Assembly (NCBI GenBank): GCA_024449915.1
Contig: JAMZAV010000160.1
Span: forward strand, 744,001-808,000
Direction of reading: 5' to 3'
DNA from: Sweltsa coloradensis
Lineage: Eukaryota; Arthropoda; Insecta; Plecoptera; Chloroperlidae
Length of the DNA: 64,000 nt
Both the position numbers and the translations under genes were made by a program. This document shows, piece after piece, positions 48,049 to 59,300 of the stretch. Every line of letters starts with the position of its first letter. Positions within the stretch are counted from its first letter, which is position 1. The notes under the pieces were generated by a model that did no database searches, had not been told where the DNA came from, and saw only the letters and a program-made list of their open reading frames with translations.

Positions 48049-48832
48049 GCCTATTTAACCGTAGCTACGGGAAAATTATGATTCTCAATTCGTCCGTAGC
48101 ATGAACGAAGATCAGCGGAAATAATCGAAGGTATCCGAATCGTCCGCGGGATACCACCTAACTAGGCCAATAGCTTCAAATATCACAGAGCGTTGTGGCA
48201 GAGTGGTAGCGCGTCCGAATTCTATGCAAGAGGTCGGCGGTCTATTTGGGTCCATGTTTTTTCTGCAAATGGTTTCACTACATTCGGCCCCGTCGCAAAC
48301 ACAAATCTAGATGATAAAAGCGTTTAAAAAGTGCTGCGCCGCGCTAGTTCTAGGATACAATCGATAAGAGCGCACCCGAAATCCTTTCCGTTAAAAACGA
48401 GTTTAGATTTAAAATAGCAAAGTTAAAGGTTTGGTTAGTAGAGTATTTTATTAAAAAACGAGTTAAGATTTAAAATAGCAACGTTAAAGGTTTGGTAAGT
48501 AGAGTAGGCCTAGGCCTATTTTATTGAAAAGGTTGGTAGGCCTACTAAGTAAATGTCATAATAAACATGGCGCGCCGGCAACAGTGAAATGGTAGTGTTT
48601 GTGTTCAATCTTTATTAATTATAACATAATTCGTATAGGCCTATTTTCAGAGTGGTTATTATTGAATTAACATAATTTTACCGTAATTTACTTCCCGTTC
48701 CTACGGTTAAATTAGCAGGCCTAATTTTTCCGTATCCACAGTTCGAGTACCTTCGGTGATTTCCGCCGATGTTCGTTCATGCTACGGACGAATTGAGAAT
48801 CGTAATTTTCCCGTAGCTACGGTTAAATAGCC
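48049..48832. mobile_element. 784-bp element with ~100-bp TIRs
   Basis: gcctatttaaccgtagctac, gggaaaattatgattctcaa and ttcgtccgtagcatgaacga on the left are mirrored with few changes by tcgttcatgctacggacgaa, ttgagaatcgtaattttccc and gtagctacggttaaatag. It holds SINE copy B2 and a ~63-bp tandem pair (gatttaaaatagcaa..gttaaaggtttggt, about 48395-48520). Confidence 0.85.
48186..48345 (+). repeat. SINE family B, copy 2
   Basis: gagcgttgtggcagagtggt, then ctatgcaagaggtcggcggt match copy 1, but box B is destroyed (gtctatttgggtcc). The body ttttctgcaaatggtttcac matches. It is nested inside a long-TIR element (48049-48832), itself inside the 46621-48916 element. Confidence 0.7.
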
Positions 48833-49192
48833 ACAGCGTTTAAAAAAAGGGTAAGTTCACTGAAAAGTTCACAAAAAAAGAATGCGTTCTTTTTAAAAGT
48901 TCCTTCCCCAACACTGCCTAGGCTAGGCCTTTGGCAACCCGGTACCCTACCTACTTGTTCGAATGGGGGGGGGGGGGGGGGGGGGTCCAAATGAAAAGTC
49001 TATTTTTTGCAACCCCCCAATAACCAACTTTTAGGCAAAATCAGTGTTTTTAATGGTGTTTAAAGTTTCACGCTCCCTACCCAACCCACTAACCTACTTT
49101 TAGGCAAAGTTAGTGTTTTTAATGGTGTTGGACCCCCTCAACCGAACAAGTTTCCTCTAGGCCTAGGGGCCTAGCTAGGCCTACCTAGCCCA

Positions 49193-50607
49193 GGAGCCAT
49201 TCCGTATGTAAGGGACGTTACATTTTCACTACTTAACACATATTTTTAAGACTTGAAAATATAAGCTGTTCATATTATGGTAGCACATATCACATCAACA
49301 ATAATTTTGATTTACTGATCTGAAAAATTGCACTCCAAACATGTTAACCATCTTCAAGAAATATCACATTTAGTGTTGAACGGATGTTACTAATTTGGGA
49401 ACTACATTTACACTAAGTGGTATTTCTACTAAAAAGCCCAGGCCCTCCAAGTAGGGTAAAAAAAATAATTTGGTATATATGGTGATTCACAAGAATCATG
49501 AAATACCCTCAGGTCATTACCTCTGAGAAAAGTTCAAAATTGAATGTTAATTAATAAAAAGTGTGTAACGGATGTTACAGTGCTTTGTAACGGATGTTAC
49601 GAGTGACCTGAAAGCGCAGCGTTTGAAGCATTTGCTTAAAAACCCAACCTTCTTTGAAAAAAAAAACAGATTGCAAGCTATTGCTTGATAAATTTAAATG
49701 CATTACATTTTTTTAAAATTAGTAACTTTTTGAGACATAGGATGGATTTAACAAGGATGTGGCAAGACAAAACAATTATCAAAAAAAAAAAAACTTATAG
49801 AGAGAAGTCTTGGACCAAGTAAGTAGATTAGGCCTACCAATTATGTATTTTATAATAACAATATTTTGTTTAATGAGTTTAGACCTTTTATTACTTTGAA
49901 ATTTGTTTAGGTCAGGTTAGGATTGTAGGTTTACTAGGCCCTACAGGTGGCCTAACCAGGAACCTGTAGTCTAGACCTTAGCCTAGACCCATCCTAACAT
50001 TTTAAGTTGTCAAGTATCATTGGTTTTCACTCAATTATTGACCAAACATTAACTAAAAATAATGTAACATCCGTTACATGTAACATCCGTTACACATTTT
50101 ATTAATAGTTATGATATGTAGAAATAAACCAAAATATCCCACATGTAGATGAGTACCCTAACCTCACTTTTGGAAGTTTTGGTTTTATCAGAATAACCTT
50201 CAATGATTTACAAGTACTTTTGTCCCGTTTTTGTGTAACGGATGTTACAACAGGTAGCATTTAAATGAAATTGAGATATATTGAAACATGACTTACCTAG
50301 AAAAATTTATACTGCACAGTTGACAAGTACCAGCACCTGTCTTGAGTTTATTTCCTACACCCCATCAGTCAGGGGTACCAAACCTCTAGTTACATTGCAA
50401 CCAAAATTAAGCATATTTCACTTAGTCACATCCGTGTGGCAACACACGGTGAAAAACATGCTTAAAACTATGTTAGAATAATGAGATTTTTGTTTAACTG
50501 TTTAATTTTTAAAACAGAAGTGTTGACCAAACAGTTTTTTGCTAAAATAAAATAAAAAATATTATTTTTATTTTATTCCAAATTCCTGCTTTTGACGGAA
50601 TGGCTCC
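49193..50607. mobile_element. 1.4-kb TIR element with GTAACGGATGTTAC repeats
   Basis: ggagccattccgt (49193-49205) and acggaatggctcc (50595-50607) are exact inverse ends. Inside, GTAACGGATGTTAC or its complement occurs at 49565, 49587, 50064, 50080 and 50235, with variants at 49208 (gtaagggacgttac) and 49378 (gaacggatgttac). The 14-mer is itself a dyad (GTAAC/GTTAC). No target duplication is clear and the 66-codon frame at 50281 is unrecognised. Confidence 0.75.
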
Positions 50608-51714
50608 CAGGCGATTAGCCTAGGCGTCGAGCCCTTACCTGAAACCAGACACCCAGCGGCATATTTCCGTGGACGCAGAAAAATGTTATAAACGCGCATA
50701 GGCTAGGACTAGCCCTACTCCTAGTAAACTATTCAACTCACAACTAAGTTTTGAAATAGTTTCTCATTTTCCTGATATTTTATCGAAATGTATTAGGCCT
50801 AGGCCTACCACCAGGATCGGTAAAGTAAGACACTACAACGAAACGAACGACAAATGCAACCATGTTTACCAACATACGTACAAACGATGTACAAATTTCG
50901 TTATCTACACTGGTTAAAAAAAACTAGAAACGAAACTTAGTTATCGATTTTATGTGATAAATAGGCTTGTATTGAAAAATATAACATTATTGTATGAAAA
51001 ATGGTTGGAAATATGACATGTATCAAAAATTTAATGTTTGATTTAATCGTATGTTTTGTTACAGCATTGGAGACCCTGCACGTTGCCTGCCTATAATGCC
51101 TACATCAATGCCTACATCCATCTCATTAGTTATCGGATTGGCGGGAGCAGCAGTTGAACGTCGTGAGAACGTAAAAAGTTTGTTCCAATTTTATGCGTTC
51201 CGTGATATTTAGGCTGCTTTTATTTTCATTTGGGATAGCCCAAATATTAAAACGAGAAAAATTGATTAAAATGAATGGGTTTTTGGTAGCGAACTGAATG
51301 GGCAAGAAAAAAATGAACAAAAAATACTGTACGAAAATTCGGGGGTAAGTTAAGACATGGTGGGGGGGGCCCATCCCTACATTTGGGCAGATTTTTTTGG
51401 AAAAAAGGTTTGCTGAAGGAAAAAAGAGAACGACGAGTAGGCCTGGCCCAAAATGCTAGAAAAAATGTTTTACTGCGGTCATAACAGCACAAATTTTAAT
51501 AATAAATTTACTTAACCCCGGTTACAATTATACCCCTGGGAACTTGAGGTGGGCAGGCCAGATACCTAGCCCAGGACCAGATCTTTGGTGGGTCTGTGCC
51601 ATTTAAGATGATGCTAGGAAGAAAGTTCTGCTTGATAGTTATGTTTACCTATTCCAGAATTCAATGTACCAATTAAGCTAACCATATTTTTAATTTCGAT
51701 ATATTATAGGTAGG
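50608..51714. other. unassigned sequence
   Basis: Overlapping minus-strand frames at 51126-51492 lack recognisable domains. Nothing else supported. Confidence 0.3.
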
Positions 51715-52713
51715 CAGTGGCGGCTCCTGGTTAGAGCTGCAAAGCTGCAGCTACCCCTTGTAAAATAGTAAATAAAATAAATATTTACTTATTTAAAAAA
51801 TAAGTTATTTTTATGTTTTTCAACTTTATACACATTTAATTTTGCTATTAGTTTGACTGCGTGATTTTCTGTTGATTCCGTCGAGCAAGCGGTTCATTTC
51901 CACGCATACTGCGAGCTGTAGCTTTGAGACGCTGCAGTCAACTTTGCCCATGTTAAACTGATTTAAATCACCTCGTTCCTCGCAGCGAAAATAAGGCTGT
52001 TTGGGTGCTGCTTCTAGCCAGCATTGAGCCCACTGAGGCTCGTTCGGCAACGTTCGCCGCAGCTCGGCTCGGACTCGGTCACGTTGCGTTCCCTTCCCAC
52101 GCTCGGACTTCATCGGGAGTTGTAATCTCTTCCCCTATGCGTAGTGTAGGTGGGATCGCAGTGTACTTGCCAGATAATTAACCGATAATGAGTGAAAGTG
52201 TTAGTGCAATTGATTTTTAACTTCATAGTATAGTTTTTTTTTATCGTCTTCTCTTGAAGAAAAGACTACGACGAAGAAAAATTATAGTATTTTTGTTGCT
52301 TCCGTTTGGTCATAATGCACCACTCTGGCCTAGGGGATATGGGGAGGAGGGGCCCATGCTGGTCAGAACCAGTCCCAACGCCGTTATTGGTGATGACGTA
52401 GAAGGCAATAAGTAAGGGAGCATCGTACAGCCGAGTGCCGACATTTCCGTGCAGATATTTACACAAAAAATGAATGGATCTATGGTTGTGAACAAACAAG
52501 CAAGCTTTATTGTTATCCTTGTTTGTTGTTTGTTGGCGTTAAAACATGGACGGATAAAAGTTAACTCTAATTTAAGTAAATTAGTAGATGAAATACGAAA
52601 ACATGAGAGCTCTGCTGTTCACATAAACTGGTAGGCCTACTTAGGTTGGTACTTAGGGAAACGTCCCATTTATTTTGCAGCACCCCTACAATAAAATTCA
52701 CGAGCCGCCACTT
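51715..52713. mobile_element. 999-bp hAT-like element, AGTGGCGGCTC termini
   Basis: cagtggcggctcctgg and cacgagccgccactt termini lie inside the 8-bp direct repeat taggtagg (51707-51714, 52714-52721). The left inner part carries ctgcaaagctgcagct, the right ttttgcagcacccc. Frames inside (for example 52449-52634, 51826-52113 minus) show no transposase. Confidence 0.85.
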
Positions 52714-52721
52714 TAGGTAGG

Positions 52722-53178
52722 ATACATTTGTTTAATACAATACGTTCGGTTCAGGCAAAAATCATTGCAGTAGGCCCTAGGCCTAGAGGGCACTGCTGTC
52801 ACAGGATGAAATGATTACTCATTAATGTATGGTACATAAAATGAAGGAAAATTTGACTTTGTCCCTTCTTTTTATCTAATCACTTTTTCAAGGCTTGTCT
52901 GTATTTTTTTATATGTGCATTTAGACTAGGTAGGCCTACTCATAATCAAGGCATCAGATTCTTTGTTCCATATTGTGTGCACATTATTTCCCCTTCTTTT
53001 CATCACAGAACAGCTCAATAGTCATAAATTATTATCATAAGTGTAATGATTATTTTGGCACATTAATGATAATTTCATATTGTCCTAATTCAAGATTTGA
53101 GGGAAATCAATCCAGAAATTACAAAATCTTTATTATTTTGAATAAGTATAGGTTACTATGTTTCACATTAATTTGCAG
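52722..53178. other. 5' side of the Vps4-like gene
   Basis: AT-rich sequence ending in the acceptor tttgcag at 53178. An open frame extends upstream from 52973 but its residues look random, so it is taken as intron or upstream sequence. The promoter was not identified. Confidence 0.35.
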
Positions 53179-53179
53179 C

Positions 53180-53302
53180 ATGTGGCAACTATTGGAAAAT
53201 TTGACAGCTGGCAATATGGAAGCAGTGGAAATTTTATTCCCATGGTGTAAGGAGGCATCAGAAGTACTAATGGCCCCCTTTCAAGAGGCCAACACATTAA
53301 CA
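53180..53302 (+). CDS. Vps4-like gene, first recognised exon
   Basis: An acceptor AG (53177-53178) precedes the frame and the donor gtaagt follows at 53303. The exon encodes a helical, acidic stretch starting [17 protein letters not shown]. The ATG lies one base after the acceptor, so the exon may begin with the last base of a 5' UTR or may continue an upstream coding exon with a split codon. The peptide is not recognisable as MIT. It is assigned to this gene because its phase-0 end joins the next exon in frame. Confidence 0.55.
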
Positions 53303-56300
53303 GTAAGTTCAAGCATAACGTGCAAGGCCCTGATTCGTCAGCAGATCCCGGTCTTATACCCACCACCGACTTGATACGGTATCAATTGACTGACAGTTTT
53401 CCAAGATTTTCTTCAGTCATTAAAATGTGAATGCAAGGCATTGAGTCCTTGGACATTCTTTTTACAACTACCCTAACTCCAAAATACCTAGTTACCCATC
53501 TGAAGAAAAGAGGAACGAACATCTTGTCCATTAGCATGTTTCCCTTAAGCTGCATTTACTACTTGGACGTTGGCGAGCGCTCGCTGCCGGAAGTGGCTGT
53601 TCGACCAATCATGGTGCTCTTGAGCGCTCGACTGGTGTAAATAGATACCAAGTGTGTTTGAATTAATAATTAATATATTTGCGTCTCAAAAAACAAATGC
53701 ATATTTTATCATACAGTTAGAAGCTGAAAATAATATATTAGGAGTTGCAACTCTCATTCATATTATGTCTCTTTCTGGAGAGACGGTAAATAATTCATCA
53801 AGCGCCCGATTCGGCGCTAGTCGACGTGTAGGTAGTGAATGAAGCTTTATGATTTGCCACAGCAAAAACCAGTAGGCCTAGTAAACTTTTCTAGTGACAA
53901 TTAATAAATAGACCTACCTAATGAATTCAACAATTAAGACTTGACATAACTAGGGATGTAAAATTTCCAGAAATTTTTCTCAGAAATAATGGTAAGTTAA
54001 TTTTCAAAATATATATTAATATTAAGAAGTTGTACATATTGAGTACAATCATTAGTCACTCAACGGTACAATTACAATGCAACATTGTGGAAAATCTTAC
54101 ATTCCGGAAATTCTTTCTTTGGTGAAAAAAAAATTTCTTGTTTTTTTTTCATTTCATTTCTTTATTGCATACAGCCAGTACCGGTACAGTTGATCATGCT
54201 AGATGATAATTTGGTATTTGTCATACACCCATTGGTAGTAGGTACATTTTCTATTCTAGATTAAAAATTAAGTTAAGACATTTTAAAAATATTACAATGT
54301 AACTCTTGACTTGTCAATAATTAGTTTTGTCAAATTACTATTATCACAAAATGACTGCCTTATATTTCCTGTTATAGGTAGGGTAGTCTGAGTTAATGGT
54401 TATAACTTTAAAATAAAGATCATAAATTAATAAAAGAACAATCGAACGTCATTGAGGAGTCATTATAGTACGGTATAGGGCCTACAATACAAGATGTTGG
54501 TCCTACCACGTCCACATAATATAATATATTTGTTTCTTTCAGAAGTATTGTTTTTTACAGAAGTTAAAACTTACAATGGTTCACATGTTCACATACACCT
54601 ATTGGTAGTATATTTTCTATTCTGGATTAAAAATTAAGTTAAGATTTTTTTTAATATTACAAAGTAGGCCTATCTCTTGACTTGTGAATAATTAGTTTTG
54701 TCAATATTATTACAAAAGTCTAGCATATATTTACAGTTGGGCCTATAGATAATCCAAGTTAAGAGTTCTAGCTTTAAAATAAGATACTAAAATAAAAAAC
54801 AATCAAACATCATTGAGGAGTCATTACAGTATAGAAAATAAGATATTGGGCCTCACATAATAAATATCACATATTTCTGTCTAAATCTATCTTAAGATTG
54901 GAAGTTAAAACTTTCAATGGTTCACATGTTAGAATTGTCATCAAGAACAAGATATTATCACCAAATAGTCCAGTACCATATATAAAACAGACCACAATTA
55001 ATTCTTATCTTACGCGTCTGGTAGGGCCCTTAACCTCAGGAGATACAAGTAGATGTCCAGTAGTTTAACATGACAAAAAACAGTTTCAGCACTACCAAGA
55101 AGCTCATCTATCACAAAAGATAAATACATGTTATAGCCTAGAAGCCTTTTTAAGTTATTCTCATAATTGACCACTAAGTGACTTGGCTTACTTAAATTAA
55201 ATAATATGTACGGTATGTCTAGATATCAGCATGGTCTAAGCCCATAAGAATATAGTCTGGTTCAGTTAGTTTCTTACATTAAAAATTATTTTATTGTATA
55301 AAAGGTGTTATCCAGCAGATTTTTTTCAGAGTCCTTTTAAACATGTTGGTATTTACTATTTGATGATTTTTGTTTAATCTCTATTGGGAGTTTATTCCAA
55401 AATTTCTACCTGCCTGTATTGGTGCTTTTCTATACATTTGTTTGTTGTGGCCTTGGGTGTGGTAGTCTCCTTTTTGTCTGGTGTTATGGTTATGAATTTC
55501 TGAACTTATTGTACTAAATTATGTCCCCATACTATTCATATACATTATTGTGTAAATGTATATACCCGGCGTGGTGATAATTTCCAGGTCTCTAAAATGT
55601 TCCCGGCAGGAGTCTCTTGGTTTTAATTTGTTTATTATACGAACTGCCCATTTCTGTAATGTGATTTTAGTATTCTAACCAAATTCCCTTATGATGAGTT
55701 TCCCCGGCCTAAAATACTGTATGCTATCTGTGCTTCTATCAGTGCATATGTTGTCATTAGAAGCTCTTTATTACAGTATTTGCTTTATGTATGTTAGCCA
55801 GGTAGACTAATTGTTTTATGAGGGTGCTTCTTGGTCAATAGTCACTCCTAAGAAGAGTGTATCATTGACTCGTTTTAAAAAAAAATATTATTCTGGAGGT
55901 CTTTAAATCTTGGGGAAATTCTCCTGATTGTAGTGAATGATTAATTAAGTAGGGCAATGGTGGTATTAGCTCCTTACTGCAATATTTTATTAGATGAGTT
56001 GAGATGCCATCATGGCCTACTGATTTTTGTTTTTTAATTTCCTAATTATTTCCTCTACTTCTATGTAGTCAGTAAGACTCACGGTTATTTCCTGTACATT
56101 CCTCCTCTGTTATGTGGGTTCCGATTCATTTATTGTTCTGTTTTCCTTTTTAACTAGGTTTTCAGCTATGTTTACTAGACAAGAGTTTTAAGTATTTTAC
56201 TACTTTCTTGGTATTTTTGATAATTTTCTCTTTGATGTCTAGGATTATTTTGCAATTATTGTTAGTCCTATCTTGGCGCGACCCTCTTTTTTTTGTATAT

Positions 56301-59300
56301 AATTGACCGGATTGCTTTGCTTTTATTCTTGGATTTTGATATGATTGAATTTATGTACTTTGCTTTGGAATTTTGGATACTAAGTCTGTAGGTTTTCTTA
56401 TGCTGCATGTACCTGATTTTTGCTTGGGTTCCGCCTGTTGTTTGAACTATTTTAAATTATCTTTTTAGTCTGTCTTTCTGATTTTTTTATATCTAGCATT
56501 ATCCATGATTTCCCCTGTGTTGGTACTTTTTTCTATCACTACTCATGGGCACGCTATGTTCAAGTATATACATCTTTATACTTACTTCAATTGTCAGGGA
56601 AATGTTTCTTATGTACATCCCTAAACATAACATTGTGTTACAGGATGATATGGTGATTATATTAGAAAAGTTACCCATCGTAGAATCCAATCTGAAAAAT
56701 GGAATACCATTGAGACGTCTTGAAGGGTCAAACGTCCAACTTCCCAATGACAATCAACCGGTCACGCCTACCATGGACAATGAAACTGTAGACCACGAGG
56801 CTGCTCATACTAATCCAAATGTGTCTGCAATGGACCTTAGTACGGATAAAGTTGGTAAGATGGTTATATTAATATATTAGGTACCTAAAAGGGGAAAGGT
56901 AGGGCCTATAAGTATAAAGATAAACCCATATTTTTCTCTTGGCCCAATGGTATTTTCAAGATAATTTGACACTTTAAATCACAAAGGATCACTTATTTCC
57001 CAATATTTTGTATTTGTCATTCTGCATCCCCAACAAATAGTGACCATCAGTATTATTGTATTGCTTGTAGTAAAAAATTATGAACAGTGACCAAGAATAA
57101 ATTGTAGAGCCCTACAAAGATTTTGAGGATGTAAGGAATTCTTTAAGATGGAGTTGAGTTAAATAAAATTAAGTGAAATACACATTCGTTATCTTCATCA
57201 AGGGGACTCACAAGCAACAACTCGAAATCAATTGGTTGGAGCGGGGCGACAGGATCTCGGTACGGAAGGATTGGATACAGTGGCTGGACTGACTCTAGCG
57301 AAACAGCTCATCAGGGAAGCTGTCGTTCTACCCATCACACATCCGCAGCTTTTCACAGGTTTGTCAGTGCTGCCTTCACATGCACACGCACTAACACTAA
57401 CATTTATGCACATGCACACACTAACACATATGCACACGCAATCACACTAACACACGTAATTAATGCACATGCACACACTAACACATACACAGGCACACAC
57501 TAACACTAATACTCGCAAACACTAACACACATGCACACGCAATCACTAACAAACAACCCAGCTGCCGCCCACAAAATCTGCAAATAAATTTGCCCCCAAA
57601 AACTTTCAAAACTTTCCTACGCGCCTGCACACTAACACTAATAATACATGCAAACTTTAACACACATACACATGCACACACCAATACTCATGCATGCACA
57701 GGCACACACTAACACACATGCATACACTAACACAGACAGACCAAACAGCCACACACAGACACACAAACAGCGCAGACAGCCAGAAATCAAACAATTAATA
57801 CCCATAAAATGTTGGGCCTATCAAATCTTCTGTTTGAACCCGAAGTAAGTTTGCTTGTATGTAGAGGGGAAAAAATTATGTATAGAAACTGATCAACAAA
57901 GGAGATGAAGGTATATAATATACAATACAAGGCAGTACACCATACATTGCTAATATATAAAATATAATAATATCTTTTTTTTTTTCAAATTTACAACTGC
58001 ACATACCGGGTACCTGCTAATTTGTACAAATAAAAAGGCAAATATATTTCACGACATCAAAACAATAAATTTCCTTGCCGTCCACCCCTCCCTTAAAAAA
58101 TTGACATTGTATAAATTCATTAAATTGTGGGTATGTAGGAGGAAAGAAAATACGTTCATAATATTGAAAATTGAAAAATAAAATGTATCCAGAGGAAGTA
58201 AAAGCAAAATTCAAAAAAATTCAAAAAGGATTTAGGAAGAAAGGAACAAAAAATATTAAATTATACAGGAAAGAGATACACAAATTTGAAAAAGAAATCA
58301 TTAAAAAAACTGTTCAAAAGAGGTACTATTGAAGGCAAAATACAAAAAAATACCATTTTCTCCTTACTCCTTTCTCCTAAGCTAATGATTGGTAATGTTA
58401 CAGGTTCTCGAAAGCCGTGGAACCGAATCCTGTTGTACGGACCTCCTGGCACTGGGAAGACTCGCCTCGCTAACGCAGTGGCAGAAGAAGTCAAGGCCAA
58501 GTTCTACCAGGTGTCTGGTGCGGACATTCTTTCCAGCTTTGTCGGGGATTCCGAGAAGTAAGTTTGCTAACTGCACCTAGAGTGTTTAATTTGATGTGTC
58601 ATTTATGTGGAGTTCGGAAAAGTTAAAGTGATGCAAGTCCTCTTTAAGAAATTGTTCAGGAGAATACTGAATATTTGTCGAAATATTGTTACATAGATTT
58701 CTTTATTTACAAGTGCAGTGTATAGTCCAAATAATTCATTACATTATTAACCTCCCCTGCTCTAAAAGTTTCATTAATATATTAGAGCTAAAGGTAGTTG
58801 ACTTATAATATCAATTTCCAAAAATATGCTAGAAAAATAACAAAACACATGTATGTGTGTTATGTATATTTATTTGTCTCTATCTTATCTATGAGATCCC
58901 TGCAGTCACCCCTGACCAGGTAGGGCCTAAGCTGTTGGGTTCCCTCTCCACATACCCATTTTAACAATATGTAAATGCCAAATGGTATGATAAATCAGTT
59001 TTTAAGTCCATATAGCTACACTTTTTTTGATATATACTGTGTATATAAATATACACTGCTTTTCAGAAACATTGTAAACAAGTAGAATTTTACTGTGAAG
59101 ATAAGAAGAAGAGAAGACTGAATTGCAAAAGTGTAACAGAGAGATTAAGATAGACAAACTGGATTACCATAAAGCAAGAAAAGTACTAGTATTTGAAAAC
59201 GAGCATTGTTGATGCATAATTATTCATGAGTTAGTGCAATTATGTTATTTTACAAACATTTAAAAAAATATTCATATTGATAATGATAGGATGCAAGGAT

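Larger units (their letters stand above)
46621..48916. mobile_element. 2.3-kb composite hAT-type element, CAGTGTTGGG termini
   Basis: CAGTGTTGGG and CCCAACACTG termini are flanked by cctaggcc (46613-46620) and cctaggct (48917-48924), 7 of 8 matching. Both arms are packed with aagttct/agttcaagttc words. Inside are nested inverted-repeat insertions (47703-47970 and 48049-48832) and a SINE. The 132-codon frame at 47224-47622 shows no transposase motif. Confidence 0.85.
53786..56643. other. intron 2 of the Vps4-like gene, repeat-filled
   Basis: This 2.86-kb intron begins gtaaat and ends ttacag. It is mostly occupied by a ~370-bp tandem duplication (54222-54930) and a minus-strand LINE relic (about 54.15-56.5 kb). 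No additional in-frame exon with good splice sites was seen. Confidence 0.6.

Noticed and set aside
56545..56643. extension of exon 3 upstream to an ATG
   Set aside because: The 5' part of the frame is hydrophobic intron sequence, and a good acceptor with matching phase lies at 56643.
57228..57848. Cys/Val-rich and His/Thr-rich frames
   Set aside because: They are translations of a CA-rich microsatellite, apart from the true exon 4.
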